A stretch of DNA of 64,000 nucleotides from Myxococcales bacterium (GCA_016712525.1 JADJQX010000007.1:1302001-1366000), one strand, 5' to 3'; positions 34,607 through 44,526 are shown, numbered from the stretch's first letter. Translations and numbers: made by a program. The notes: a model not told the origin generated them from the letters alone.

Positions 34607-34930
34607 TCAGGTGCTCGGCTTGGCGGCGGGGGTGGCGGCCGGAGCCGCGGCGGCGGGCTTGGCGGCCTCGGTCGAGGGGGCCGACTCGGTCTTCGGCGCG
34701 CTCGCGGAGGGGCTCGTCCCCGACGACTCGGCCTTCTTGGAGCCTCCGGACGACGAGTAGAGGTCGGCGTACCAACCGCCGCCCTTGAGGATGAAGTTGC
34801 CGCCGCTGATCTGGCGCTTCGCGGACGCGGCTTTGCACTGCGGGCAATCGGTGAGCGCGGCCTCGGAAATTTTTTGCACGGCTTCCCAGGCAAAACCACA
34901 AGAGGTGCACGCGTACTCGTAGGTGGGCAT
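34607..34930 (-). CDS. FmdB-family zinc ribbon protein
   Basis: A 107-aa protein. The N-terminal MPTYEYACTSCGFAWE with a second CPQC at about residues 29-33 is the FmdB/CxxC_CxxC_SSSS regulatory zinc ribbon. The C-terminal half is low-complexity Ser/Ala/Lys/Pro. ATG 34930 has GAGG upstream. These small proteins occur beside many kinds of genes; a regulatory role is assumed from the name of the family and is not demonstrated. Confidence 0.85.
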   Translation of the reverse strand: MPTYEYACTSCGFAWEAVQKISEAALTDCPQCKAASAKRQISGGNFILKGGGWYADLYSSSGGSKKAESSGTSPSASAPKTESAPSTEAAKPAAAAPAATPAAKPST

Positions 34931-35254
34931 CGTGCCTCGCGACTTAAAGCGTTCCTCCGCGAAGTCAAGAACGATGCCACCACGCGTCGTGTTCCGACCC
35001 TCCGAAGATGGCGATCGCGTGAGGGCGAGGCGACCCGCGCGGCGCGACGATTTCGGAGACCCTTTGCCTGGCCTTCGCGAGCCACTTTTCCACAGGCTTT
35101 CCAGGGAAAATACACCGAAAACGCGCTTGCGGCTCCCGCTCCCGCGGCGTAACCCTCACATAGGCCGTGACCCTATGTGAAGTGACATGACGCCCCGCCT
35201 ATCGTCACGGCGCCTCTTGTTTCGCGAGCGAACGGGTTTCGCTTCGGAGTCGAT
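34931..35254. other. 324-bp intergenic region upstream of smc
   Basis: Divergent spacer between the FmdB-like gene and smc. It holds a 12-bp element TTTCCAGGGAAA (35098-35109), an unusual 25-bp palindromic element (35156-35180), and GGAG just before the smc ATG. No ORF or RNA gene is convincing. Confidence 0.5.
35156..35180. promoter_or_regulatory. 25-bp palindromic operator candidate upstream of smc
   Basis: TCACATAGG and CCTATGTGA are perfect 9-bp inverted arms separated by 7 nt (ccgtgac), 75 bp before the smc ATG. Not followed by a U-run, so more likely a protein-binding site than a terminator. Confidence 0.55.
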
Positions 35255-38200
35255 ATGAAGATCAAACGCCTCGAGCTCTCCGGGTTCAAGTCCTTCGTCG
35301 ATCGCACGGTGGTGCACTTCGACCGTGCGGTCATGGGCATCGTCGGGCCGAACGGGTGCGGTAAGTCGAACATCGTCGACGCCATCCGATGGGCGATGGG
35401 CGAGCAGAGCGCGAAGAACCTCCGCGGTCGCGCCATGGACGACGTCATCTTCAACGGGTCCGAGTCGCGCCCGGGGGCCGAGGTGGCCGAGGTCACGCTC
35501 ACCTTCGAGAACGACAACGACGGCGCCGATCTGCCGATCGAATACAAGGACTACCCCGAGATCGCCGTCACGCGCCGGCTCTATCGCACGGGCGAGAGCG
35601 AGTACCTCATCAACAAGACGCAGGTGCGCCTCAAGGACGTGACCGATCTCTTCCTCGGGACGGGCGTCGGCACCAAGGCGTACAGCATCGTCGAGCAGGG
35701 CAAGATCGGCCTCATCGTGAGCGCCAAGCCCGAGGATCGCCGCCTGCTCATCGAAGAGGCCGCGGGCATCACGAAGTTCAAGTCGAAGAAGAAGCAGGCC
35801 GAAAAGAAGATGGAGCTCACCCAGCAGAACCTGCTGCGCGTGGGCGACATCATCGCCGAGATCGAGCGGAGCCTCGGCTCGCTGAAGCGCCAGGCCGCGA
35901 AGGCCGAACGCTACGTGGCCTACCGAACCGAGGTCGAAGATCTCCAGCTCTACGAGGCGTCGCACCGGTACCTCGAGCTCACCGGCTGGGTGAAGCTCGA
36001 GTCGGCCGCGGTCGAGGAGCACACGCTCGCCCACGACGAAGCGCGCGCGGCGCTCGTTGCGCGCGAGGCCGAGCTCGAGGCCGCTCGCCTCGGGGCCCAC
36101 GACGCGGAGGCCGCGCTCGAGGCCGCGACGACCCAGAATTTCGCGGCCGAGAACGCCGTCCGCGCCGAAGAGTCGGCGCTCTCGCGTGCCAAGGATCGCA
36201 TCGAGGCGCTGCGCCGCCGCGAGGCCGACGCCGAGGCGGAGCTGTCGGCCGTGTCGACGCAGCAGGGCGCGCTCGGAGAAGAGCTCGCCATCGTGACGAC
36301 CGAGCTCGAGTCCCTCTCGAAGGACGAGGGGGCCCAGGCCGAAGAGACGCGCGCCGAAGAGGCGAAGCTCGCGGAGGTCGTGGCCGAGCAGGAGCGCGCA
36401 CAAAAAGCCGTGGCCGAGGCCCGCGCCGCGGCGGCCGACGCACGCGCCAAGATCGCGAGCGGAGAAGCGAAGCTCGAGGGGTTCGAGCGGCGCAAGACCG
36501 AGACCACGATGCGGCTCGAGAAGCAGGTGCTCACGCGCGCCGAGCTCGAGATCGTCGCGGCCGACCTCGTGAGCCGCGTCGACGTGCTCACACGCGAGCT
36601 CGAGGGCGCGCGCGACGGAAAGACCCTCTCGGCCGAGGAGCGCACGGCCCTCGAGGCGCGCCTCGCGGAGCTCAAGCACGAGGTCGTGGCGAGCGAGCGA
36701 GCGCTCGACGAGGCCAAACACGAGGCGCAGCGGAAGCGTTCGCGAATGCAGGCCCTTCTCGAGGTGCAGGCGCGCCTCGAGGGGGTCGGCGCGGGCACGC
36801 GCGCTCTCGTGGCGACGAAAGACCCGGCGGTGCTCGGCCTCTTCGCCGACCGCATCGAGGCCCAGCACGAAGTGACGACCGCGCTCGCCTCGTGGCTCGG
36901 GCAGCGGCTCCACGACGTGGTCGTGTCCGACCCCGAGCGCGCCGTCGAGCTGCTCGATCGGATGCGCGAGGAGAAGAAGGGGCGCGCCACGGTCGTCCCC
37001 CAGACGCCGCCGGCGTCGGCCAAGGCCGCGCTCGTGAGCGTCGAAGGCGCTCCGGGCATTCGCGGCCATCTCATCGATTTCGTTCGATATTCTGCCGAGG
37101 ACGAGGCCCTCGTTCGGAGCGTCGTCGGGGCGGTCGTCTTGGCCGACGACGTGGCCTCGGCGCGCGCGTTCGTGGCGAGCCACGGCGCCGCGGCCGTGAC
37201 GGTGTGCGGCGCGGTCTTCACGCCGGACGGGCGCATCTCCGGCGGCACCGGCGAGGACGTCGCCGCCCACATGCTCGACACGAAGCGCGAGGCCCGCGAG
37301 CTCGGAGACGAGGTCGTGGTCCTCGACGCCGCGGTGACCGAGAAGCTCCACACCCACCAAGCGCTGCGCCACGCGATCACCGAGACGCAAGGCGCGCTCG
37401 ATCTCGCGCGACAGCGCGCCCACGAAGGGGAGCTCGCGCTCGTCCGCGTGGAAAAAGATCTGCGCGCGGCCGAGGCCGAGCTCACCCAAGCGAACGCGCG
37501 CGTCGCGGCCCTCGCCGACGAGATCGAGGAGCTGCGGCAAGCGCTCTCCGAGGCGGTCGACGAACGCGACGTCGCCTCGCTCACTCTCGCCGAGACGCGC
37601 GAGGCCCTCGCCGCGGCCGAGCGGGCCGTCGAGGAGGCCGAGACCTTCGCGGCGTCGTGGAACGGCGAGGTCGAGGCCCGGCGTGCCCACGTGACCGAGC
37701 GCCGCATCCGTGTGGCCGGGACCCGCGAGAAGCTCTTCGCCGCGCGCGGCACGGCGTCGCGCCTCGAGAAGAGCCTCGCCGAGCTCGCCGACCGCCACGG
37801 TCGCCTCATCACGCAGCTCGCCGACGGCGCGAGGGAGCTCGGCGAGACGGCCGGCCAAATGTACCTCCACAAGGCGGAGCTCCACACGGCGCTCGACGCC
37901 CAGCGTGAGGCCGAAGCGGCGCTCTCCGCGGCACGTTCGGTGTTCGAGGGGGTGCGCGCGGAGCTGTCGGAGCGCGGGGCCGTCCTCCGCGATCTCCGCG
38001 CGACGGCCGACGCGGCGCGCGAGGCGCTCGTGACCCACGAGATGGCCCTCCGCGAGCGCTCGATCGCTCTCCAGCACTTGCTCGACGGGGTCTCCGAGAA
38101 GTTCCGCGGGCTCGTGCTGCCGCGGGTCGTGGGCGACTACCACATGCGCCCCCCGCCGGACGACGAGACCCGCTCCCGCATCTCGGAGCTGCTCGGCCTC

Positions 38201-38848
38201 ATCGAGCGCATGGGCAGCGTGAACCTCGACGCCATGCGCGAGCACGAAGAGGCCGAGAAGCGCTACGCCTTCTACAGCGACCAAAAGGCCGATCTCGACG
38301 GCGCGCTCGCCGACCTCACGAAGGCCATCGAGCAGATGAACCGCGAGTCGAAGAAGCTCTTCGAGGAGACGTTCACCCAGGTGAACGCGCGCTTCCAGGA
38401 GATCTTCCCGCGGATGTTCCGCGGAGGTCGAGCGTCGCTCCGACTCACGAGCCCCGACGACATGCTCGAGACCGGCATCGAGATCCTGGCGCAGCCCCCG
38501 GGCAAGAAGCTCGCGAGCATCGAGCTCATGAGCGGCGGCGAAAAGGCGCTCACGGCGGTGTCGCTCATCTTCGCGATCTTCCAGATCAAACCGTCGCCGT
38601 TCTGCATCCTCGACGAGGTCGACGCCCCGCTCGACGAGGCGAACGTTGCACGATACAACGAAATGATCCGGAGCATGACGGACAGGTCGCAGTTCATCCT
38701 CATCACGCACATCAAGCGCACGATGCAGATGGTCGACGTCCTCCACGGCGTGACGATGCAAGAGTCGGGTGTGTCGCGCCTCGTCAGCGTGACCCTGAAC
38801 GACGCCGCGGCCGACAAGCGGCCGAGCGAGACCGTGGCCGTCGCCTGA
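35255..38848 (+). CDS. smc: chromosome segregation ATPase SMC
   Basis: A 1197-aa SMC. Walker A GPNGCGKSN at 31-39, the Q-loop/arginine region GEQSAKNLRG, long coiled coils (about 170-510 and 670-1010), a hinge (about 515-660) with GIRGHLIDFVRYSAEDEA and GRISGGTGEDVA, and a C-terminal signature LMSGGEKALTAVSLIF with Walker B FCILDEVDAPLDEAN. It condenses and segregates the chromosome with ScpA/ScpB, not encoded here. ATG 35255 has GGAG upstream. A terminator-like hairpin follows at 38871. Confidence 0.97.
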   Translation: MKIKRLELSGFKSFVDRTVVHFDRAVMGIVGPNGCGKSNIVDAIRWAMGEQSAKNLRGRAMDDVIFNGSESRPGAEVAEVTLTFENDNDGADLPIEYKDYPEIAVTRRLYRTGESEYLINKTQVRLKDVTDLFLGTGVGTKAYSIVEQGKIGLIVSAKPEDRRLLIEEAAGITKFKSKKKQAEKKMELTQQNLLRVGDIIAEIERSLGSLKRQAAKAERYVAYRTEVEDLQLYEASHRYLELTGWVKLESAAVEEHTLAHDEARAALVAREAELEAARLGAHDAEAALEAATTQNFAAENAVRAEESALSRAKDRIEALRRREADAEAELSAVSTQQGALGEELAIVTTELESLSKDEGAQAEETRAEEAKLAEVVAEQERAQKAVAEARAAAADARAKIASGEAKLEGFERRKTETTMRLEKQVLTRAELEIVAADLVSRVDVLTRELEGARDGKTLSAEERTALEARLAELKHEVVASERALDEAKHEAQRKRSRMQALLEVQARLEGVGAGTRALVATKDPAVLGLFADRIEAQHEVTTALASWLGQRLHDVVVSDPERAVELLDRMREEKKGRATVVPQTPPASAKAALVSVEGAPGIRGHLIDFVRYSAEDEALVRSVVGAVVLADDVASARAFVASHGAAAVTVCGAVFTPDGRISGGTGEDVAAHMLDTKREARELGDEVVVLDAAVTEKLHTHQALRHAITETQGALDLARQRAHEGELALVRVEKDLRAAEAELTQANARVAALADEIEELRQALSEAVDERDVASLTLAETREALAAAERAVEEAETFAASWNGEVEARRAHVTERRIRVAGTREKLFAARGTASRLEKSLAELADRHGRLITQLADGARELGETAGQMYLHKAELHTALDAQREAEAALSAARSVFEGVRAELSERGAVLRDLRATADAAREALVTHEMALRERSIALQHLLDGVSEKFRGLVLPRVVGDYHMRPPPDDETRSRISELLGLIERMGSVNLDAMREHEEAEKRYAFYSDQKADLDGALADLTKAIEQMNRESKKLFEETFTQVNARFQEIFPRMFRGGRASLRLTSPDDMLETGIEILAQPPGKKLASIELMSGGEKALTAVSLIFAIFQIKPSPFCILDEVDAPLDEANVARYNEMIRSMTDRSQFILITHIKRTMQMVDVLHGVTMQESGVSRLVSVTLNDAAADKRPSETVAVA

Positions 38849-38870
38849 GGGCCCACGCAAGGCGAAGCGT

Positions 38871-38907
38871 CGAGGGGCGGACGGGAGCGCATCCCGTGCG
38901 CCCCTCG
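38871..38907 (+). terminator. terminator-like hairpin after smc
   Basis: A 16-bp stem (38871-38886 with 38892-38907, one mismatch) with a 5-nt loop, 22 bp past the smc stop. No long U-run follows, only ATTT. Confidence 0.55.
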
Positions 38908-38912
38908 CGCCA

Positions 38913-38924
38913 TTTCCAGGGAAA
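38913..38924. repeat. TTTCCAGGGAAA element, copy 2
   Basis: A 12-bp element identical to the one at 35098-35109 on the other side of smc. It consists of inverted TTTCC/GGAAA arms with a 2-nt centre. Here it lies just upstream of the Rieske gene promoter. Confidence 0.45.
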
Positions 38925-38938
38925 TACCAGGGTCGTGG

Positions 38939-38968
38939 TTGTCGTTGGGGCGCGGCATGCCCTAGGCT
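38939..38968 (+). promoter_or_regulatory. candidate leaderless promoter of the Rieske gene
   Basis: TTGTCG (38939-38944), 18-nt spacer, TAGGCT (38963-38968), then 7 nt to the ATG at 38976. A start of transcription at the A of ATG would fit. Confidence 0.5.
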
Positions 38969-38975
38969 CCTCGGC

Positions 38976-40079
38976 ATGTCGGAGACCGAAGACGACCTCA
39001 CCGCGCACAAGGGCCTCGTTCCGCTCCGCAAGGGGCGCGCGTCGGTCGTGCGGATCCCGAACCACTGGTTCATCGTCGCGCTCTCGAGCGAGCTCGGAGA
39101 CTCGCCCATCGAGCGCGAGCTGTTCGGGACGAAGCTCGTGCTCTTTCGGGACCGTGAGCGGCGTGCGTGCGCGCTGCTCGACCGCTGCCCCCACAGGAAC
39201 GTCCCGCTCTCGATCGGCAAGACGGCGAGCGACGGCACCGTGGAGTGCGCGTACCACGGCTGGCGCTTCGACGGCGCGGGCGAGTGCCGCGCCATCCCCA
39301 CGTTCAAGGGCGACTGCGGCCAAAAAGGCCAGCGCGCGACGGCCTTCGCCACCTTCGAGGAGGACGGCTTCGTGTGGGTCTACTCGACCCCGCTCGACGA
39401 GAAGGGGCAAAAGCCGACCTCGAGGCCGCACAAGTTCGAATACAAGGACGCGCCCGGGTACAGCACGGTCACGCAGGTCGTGAGCGCCGAAGGCACGCTC
39501 TACTCGGCCATCGAGAACGCCCTCGACGTGCCCCACACGGCGTTCTTGCATCGCGGGCTCTTTCGGTCGAAGAGCCGAGGCATCACGATCACGGCGAAGA
39601 TCCGGCGCACGCGCGACAGGGTCGAGGCCGAGTACGTGGGCGAGCCGAGGCCCGAGGGCGTCATCGCGAAGATCCTGTCGCCGTCGGGGGGCATCGTCAG
39701 CCACTTCGACAGGTTCATTCTGCCCTCGGTGGCGCAGGTGGAGTACCGCATCGGGAGCGAGAACCACTTCCGGGTCGACTCGGTCATGACCCCAGTTTCC
39801 GATTATGTTACGCGCATTTACGCGGTCGTGAGCTTTCGCACCCGGGTGCCGTCCCAGGCCATCGCACCGCTCGTGAAGCCGCTCGCGATGCGCGTCTTCC
39901 AACAGGACGCGGTCATCTTGAAGGCGCAGACCGAGACGATCCATCGCTTCGGCGGCGAGCACTTCACGTCGACCGACGTGGACGTCATCGGCAGGCACGT
40001 GTGGCGGCTCTTGAGGAGCGCCGAGCGCGGCGAGACGCTCGAGAACGACGAGACGCTCGAGGTGCCCCTCGAGGTGTAA
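38976..40079 (+). CDS. Rieske non-heme iron oxygenase
   Basis: A 367-aa oxygenase. Rieske [2Fe-2S] ligands C71, H73, C91, H94 (CPHRN...CAYHGW). The mononuclear iron site has D184, H187 and H192 (NALDVPHTAFLH), with a third carboxylate expected downstream. The C-terminal catalytic domain is typical of the ring-hydroxylating/sterol desaturase group. It needs an electron-donating reductase, not encoded nearby, so the substrate is open. No signal peptide. ATG 38976, possibly leaderless. Downstream it nearly touches the convergent GGDEF gene (2 bp). Confidence 0.88.
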   Translation: MSETEDDLTAHKGLVPLRKGRASVVRIPNHWFIVALSSELGDSPIERELFGTKLVLFRDRERRACALLDRCPHRNVPLSIGKTASDGTVECAYHGWRFDGAGECRAIPTFKGDCGQKGQRATAFATFEEDGFVWVYSTPLDEKGQKPTSRPHKFEYKDAPGYSTVTQVVSAEGTLYSAIENALDVPHTAFLHRGLFRSKSRGITITAKIRRTRDRVEAEYVGEPRPEGVIAKILSPSGGIVSHFDRFILPSVAQVEYRIGSENHFRVDSVMTPVSDYVTRIYAVVSFRTRVPSQAIAPLVKPLAMRVFQQDAVILKAQTETIHRFGGEHFTSTDVDVIGRHVWRLLRSAERGETLENDETLEVPLEV

Positions 40080-40081
40080 CG

Positions 40082-41137
40082 TCAGCCTTCGCTGTCGGGG
40101 CCGAGATCGGTGGTCGACTCGCGGGTGGACACGACCACGCGGTTTCGACCGTAGCGCTTCGCCTCGTACATGGCCATGTCGGCACGGCGCTCGAGCGACT
40201 CGGGCGACTCGCGCCCGTCCCACGTGGCGACCCCGATCGAGACCGTCTTGCGGAGGGAGAGCTTGGGCGTGACGAGGCGCTCGCGCTCGAGGCTCTCTTG
40301 GATGCGCTTGCCGGTGGCGAGGGCCTGCGTGCTGCCGGTGCGCGGCATGACGAGGACGAACTCCTCGCCGCCGCGGCGGACGAGCACGTCGACCTTGCGT
40401 ACGAGCTTACGAACGCGGTCGGCGAAGGCGCGGAGCACGGCGTCGCCGACGGCGTGACCGTGCTCGTCGTTCACGTTCTTGAAGTGGTCGAGATCCATCA
40501 ACAAAATGGACATTTCGGAGCCCGTGCGCGTGGCCCGCTCGATCTCCTCGGCCATGCGGGGGACGAGGTACCTGTGGCTCATGGCGAGCGTGAGGTCGTC
40601 GAACGTGGCGAGCCGCTCGAGGCGTGCACGTTCGACGGGCGGAGACGAGCAGTTCGCGAGCAAACGGAGGAGGAGCTGATCGTCGGCGGAGAAGGCCTCT
40701 CGCTCGGGGGACGTGACCGAGAGCACGCCGACCACCTCGCCCGAGGACCACATGGGCTCGCACATGAGCGAGCCGATGACGAACGACGACTGCGCGGGCT
40801 GCGGGACGAACCTCGCGTCGCTCGCGACGTCGCCGATGCGGAAGGCCTTTTGCTCGGTGACGCAGAGCCCGATGAACCCCTCGCCCGGGCGGAAGGTCAT
40901 GGGGCGCGTTTCGGCCCCCGAGCCCGTGCGCGCCCCGCAGAGGAGCTCGGTGCGGGTCGAGTCGAGGAGGCGCACGCTCGCGTGGTCGGCGCCGACGAGA
41001 CGCACCGCGGCTCGTGTGACGACCGACAGGGACTCTTCGAGAGGGCGGCGCTCGGCGAGCTCACGGGTGACCTCGAGCAAGACGAGCAGGGCTTCTTTCG
41101 GGTCGGTCGAGGGCACGGTCTTCTTACCGTGAAGCAT
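40082..41137 (-). CDS. GAF-GGDEF diguanylate cyclase
   Basis: A 351-aa protein. An N-terminal GAF domain (about 10-160; LVGADHASVRLLD, PGEGFIGLCVTEQKAFRI) is followed by a GGDEF domain (about 180-340) with LLMDLDHFKNVND and the active signature GGEEF. An RxxD inhibitory site (RKVD) lies exactly 5 residues before GGEEF, so product inhibition by c-di-GMP is expected. No membrane segment, so it is a cytoplasmic sensor. ATG 41137 is chosen; an alternative GTG at 41200 would overlap dnaE2. Confidence 0.93.
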   Translation of the reverse strand: MLHGKKTVPSTDPKEALLVLLEVTRELAERRPLEESLSVVTRAAVRLVGADHASVRLLDSTRTELLCGARTGSGAETRPMTFRPGEGFIGLCVTEQKAFRIGDVASDARFVPQPAQSSFVIGSLMCEPMWSSGEVVGVLSVTSPEREAFSADDQLLLRLLANCSSPPVERARLERLATFDDLTLAMSHRYLVPRMAEEIERATRTGSEMSILLMDLDHFKNVNDEHGHAVGDAVLRAFADRVRKLVRKVDVLVRRGGEEFVLVMPRTGSTQALATGKRIQESLERERLVTPKLSLRKTVSIGVATWDGRESPESLERRADMAMYEAKRYGRNRVVVSTRESTTDLGPDSEG

Positions 41138-41186
41138 ACGCAAGCTTGGGGAGAGATCGGCCTCAAAACCGCATTTTTCATGGGCA

Positions 41187-44100
41187 TTAGCGGAAATCAC
41201 GGCTCACCTTCGGCACCTCTTTGCCTCGCAAGGTGAGGCGCTCGAGGCCCTCGACCACCACGTACACGCATGGGGCCTCGGACGCCTCGGCCTGGCGCTC
41301 GACCTTGCCCGTGACGAGCAGCATGCTCGAGGTGGTCGCCACGTGCCGGAGCTTCTCGTACGTCTTCGAGAAGAGCACGAGGTTCACGAAGCCGTGCTCG
41401 TCCTCGAGGGTGACGAACACGACACCGCTCGCCGTCATGGGCCGCTGACGGCACAAAACGACGCCGGCGCTCCGCACGCGTGACCCATGGCGTGCGCGCG
41501 CGAGCTCGACCGACGACAAGACCCCCGAGGGGAGCCTCGAGCGCACGATCTTCATGGGGTGATCGGCCACGGAGAGCCCGGTGCGCTCGTAGTCGAGGAG
41601 GAGCTGCTCCTCGCGCGAGAGCTTGGGCAAGAGGGGGGCGATGTCGAGCGACGGAGGGGCCGGCTCGGCGCGATGGGAGGTACGCGCGGCCGCGAAGAGA
41701 GGTGATTCTTTGGGTGCGAGGGCCGACCACACCGCCGCCCGACGCCGCGACCCTCGGCCCTCGGGAGTGGTCGTGATGGCGTCGAGGGCCCCAGCCTCGG
41801 CGAGCGCGACGAGGTGATCTTTGCGGAGCCCCGCCCGAAGCTCGAGATCGGAGACGCTCGTGTAAAGCACATGCTCTCGCCCCTCGACGATGCGCGCGCC
41901 CACCTCTTCGGGGAGACCGCGGACCTCGCGCAGGCCGATGCGGAACGTGCGTGGGTCTTGGAGGGTCGAGTCCCACGAGCTTGCATGGACGCACACGGGG
42001 AGCACCGTGATCCCGTGGCGTTTGGCGTCCTCGACGATGCTCGACGGCGAGTAGAACCCCATGGGCTGGCTGTTGAGGAGCGCGACCGCGAACGCGGCGG
42101 GGTGGTGCACCTTGAGCCACGCGCTCGCGTACACGAGCAGGGCGAAGCTCGCCGCGTGGCTCTCGGGGAAGCCGTACTCCCCGAAGCCCTTGATCTGCTC
42201 GTAGAGGCGCTTGGCGAAGGCCTCGGGGATGCCATTTTTCGCGAAGCCCTCGGCGAGGCGCGCCTCGTGTTTGGTGAGCCCCCCGTGGCGCTTCCAAGCG
42301 GCCATGTCGCGGCGGAGCTGGTCGGCCTCGCCGCCCGTGTAGCCGGCACCGGCGATGGCGATCTGCATGACCTGCTCTTGGAAGAGCGGCACACCGAGCG
42401 TTCGCTCGAGGATGCTCGCGAGGCGCGGATGCGGTGGCTCGACGGCCTCTTCGCCGTTTCGACGGCGGAGGTACGGGTGCACCATGCCGCCCTGGATGGG
42501 CCCCGGGCGAACGATGGCGACCTCGACCACGAGATCGTAGAAGCAGCGAGGCCTTAGGCGCGGCAGCATGGCCATCTGCGCGCGGCTCTCGATCTGGAAC
42601 ACACCGACCGTGTCGGCTCGGCAGAGGGCGTCGTAGACGGCCGGGTCCTCCGGGGGGATGGCCGCGAGACGATCGATGGCGTTCGAGGCCCCGGCGAAGA
42701 CCGGATCGTCCTTCACGAGCTCGAGCGCCTTGCGGATGGCCGTGAGCATGCCTAGCGCGAGCACGTCGACCTTGAAGAACCCGAGGGCGTCGACGTCGTC
42801 CTTGTCCCACGGGACGATGGTGCGCGCCTCCATGGTGGCAGGCTCCACCGGAGCCACCTCGGAGAGATCACGCGAGGAGAGCACGAAGCCCCCCACATGC
42901 ACCGACAGGTGGCGCGGAAACCCTTGTATTTTCGATGAGATATCGATCACCATCCGGAGCCGTGGGTCGCGCGGATCGAAGCCGGCCTCGGCGAGACGGA
43001 GGGGCTCGACGGCGTTCGGCCCGTCCCAGAACGAGACGACGGCGCTCAACCGATCGACCTGCTCCGGAGAGAGCCCGAGCACCTTGCCGACCTCGCGCAA
43101 CGCGGACTTGCCACGGTACGAGACGACCTCGCTCACCATGGCGGCTCTGTCGCGGCCGTACGTCGCGTAGATTTCTTGGATGACCTCTTCGCGGCGCTCG
43201 TGCTCGAAGTCGACGTCGATGTCGGGAGGCTCGGCGCGCTCGGCCGAGAGGAAGCGCTCGAAGAGCATGGACGAGCGCGCGGGATCGACGGCCGTGATGC
43301 CGAGGCAGAAGCACACGGCGCTGTTGGCCGCCGAGCCGCGCCCCTGGCAGAGGATGTCGCGGCGACGGGCCATGTCGACCACGTGCCTCACGCTGAGAAA
43401 ATAGGGAGCTACATTGATTTTGCGGATGAGCGCGAGCTCCTTCTCGAGCTGCTCGCGCACCCCCTCGGGGACGCCCGACGGGTAGCGCGAGGCGGCCCCC
43501 TCGTACGTGAGGCGACGGAGGGCGTCGTCCGGGGTCTCGCGGGCCTCGACGCAGGCGTCGGACGGGAAATGGTAGGCGAGCGTGCCGATCGAGAACGTGC
43601 AGGCGTCGGCCACGGCGCGCGAACGCGCGAGCCACGCCGGGTTCGCGGAGAAGAGCTTCGCCATGGCCTCTTCGGTCTTCAGGTGCGCCTCGGCGTTGGG
43701 CAGCAAGAAGCGCCCCGCGCGCTCGAGGGTGGTCTTCTCGCGGATGCACGTGAGCACGTCGAACGTGGGGCGATCGTGTTTGTGCGCGAAGAGGACGCGG
43801 TTCGTGGCGAGCACGGGCATCGCGAACCTTCGCTCGAGGGCGGTCACGAGGGCGAGCCGCTCGCGATCGTGACCATCGAGGCGCATGGTGACGCCGAGGC
43901 TCGCGCGGGGACCGAACGCAGCCAAGAGCACCTCGGCGGCGTGAGGGTCGGGGTCGAGCAGCGTGGCGAAGAGGCCTCGTGCGTGCTCGGCGAGCGACGA
44001 GAGCATGACCTCGGCGCGCTTGCGATCGTCGCGTGGGCGGAGGGCGTGGGCCTGCGTGAGGATACGGCAGAGGCTCTCGTAGCCTTCGTGGCTCTCGACG

Positions 44101-44474
44101 TGCACGGCGACGTGCACGGCCCCTTGCGACGACTCGGCCGAGATGCGAGACGCCGAGCTGCCGCCCGAGGAGACCGGGCACACGAGCTCGGCCCCGACGA
44201 CGAGCCGAACGCCGAACTTTTTGGCCGCTTCGTGAGCGCGCACGACGCCGTAGAGGCCATGGAGATCCGTGAGGCCGACCGTGTCGTACCCTGCCTTGGC
44301 CGCGGCCTCGACGAGCGACTCGGGCGACGAAGCCCCCGAGAGGAAGCTGAACGACGAGCGCGCGACGAGCTCGACGAACCCCGGCCTTCGCGCGGCGTGG
44401 GCCTCGCGGAGCTTCGTGATGGCTTCGAGCACCTCGTGGTCGGCCTCGGGCAGCGAGGCGCCCGGCAACGGCAT
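41187..44474 (-). CDS. dnaE2: error-prone DNA polymerase III alpha subunit (DnaE2)
   Basis: A 1095-aa alpha subunit. An N-terminal PHP domain (VELVARSSFSFLSGASSPE; GLTDLHGLYG), catalytic PDIDVDFEHERREEV, GRGSAANSAVCFCLGIT, the HVGGFVLS and fingers region, and a C-terminal OB domain (VRSAGVVLCRQRPMTASGVV). It is the translesion polymerase partner of ImuA/ImuB, encoded 3 kb away on the same strand. ATG 44474 is preferred over GTG 44537 because the candidate LexA box covers the latter. This is the split arrangement: dnaE2 is not in the imuAB operon. Confidence 0.95.
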   Translation of the reverse strand: MPLPGASLPEADHEVLEAITKLREAHAARRPGFVELVARSSFSFLSGASSPESLVEAAAKAGYDTVGLTDLHGLYGVVRAHEAAKKFGVRLVVGAELVCPVSSGGSSASRISAESSQGAVHVAVHVESHEGYESLCRILTQAHALRPRDDRKRAEVMLSSLAEHARGLFATLLDPDPHAAEVLLAAFGPRASLGVTMRLDGHDRERLALVTALERRFAMPVLATNRVLFAHKHDRPTFDVLTCIREKTTLERAGRFLLPNAEAHLKTEEAMAKLFSANPAWLARSRAVADACTFSIGTLAYHFPSDACVEARETPDDALRRLTYEGAASRYPSGVPEGVREQLEKELALIRKINVAPYFLSVRHVVDMARRRDILCQGRGSAANSAVCFCLGITAVDPARSSMLFERFLSAERAEPPDIDVDFEHERREEVIQEIYATYGRDRAAMVSEVVSYRGKSALREVGKVLGLSPEQVDRLSAVVSFWDGPNAVEPLRLAEAGFDPRDPRLRMVIDISSKIQGFPRHLSVHVGGFVLSSRDLSEVAPVEPATMEARTIVPWDKDDVDALGFFKVDVLALGMLTAIRKALELVKDDPVFAGASNAIDRLAAIPPEDPAVYDALCRADTVGVFQIESRAQMAMLPRLRPRCFYDLVVEVAIVRPGPIQGGMVHPYLRRRNGEEAVEPPHPRLASILERTLGVPLFQEQVMQIAIAGAGYTGGEADQLRRDMAAWKRHGGLTKHEARLAEGFAKNGIPEAFAKRLYEQIKGFGEYGFPESHAASFALLVYASAWLKVHHPAAFAVALLNSQPMGFYSPSSIVEDAKRHGITVLPVCVHASSWDSTLQDPRTFRIGLREVRGLPEEVGARIVEGREHVLYTSVSDLELRAGLRKDHLVALAEAGALDAITTTPEGRGSRRRAAVWSALAPKESPLFAAARTSHRAEPAPPSLDIAPLLPKLSREEQLLLDYERTGLSVADHPMKIVRSRLPSGVLSSVELARARHGSRVRSAGVVLCRQRPMTASGVVFVTLEDEHGFVNLVLFSKTYEKLRHVATTSSMLLVTGKVERQAEASEAPCVYVVVEGLERLTLRGKEVPKVSRDFR

Positions 44475-44526
44475 GCGAGACGACGGATCGAGGCGTGGGC
44501 TTCTCACGTTCGAGATGGACCATGTA

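Noticed and set aside
35156..35180. CRP site
   Set aside because: The arms are TCACA/TGTGA in the reverse order of CRP half-sites (TGTGA-N6-TCACA), so CRP is unlikely.
35156..39352. Very long minus-strand frame (1398 codons) opposite smc
   Set aside because: Antisense shadow of smc, which has all motifs; the translated product is low-complexity Leu/Arg/Glu.
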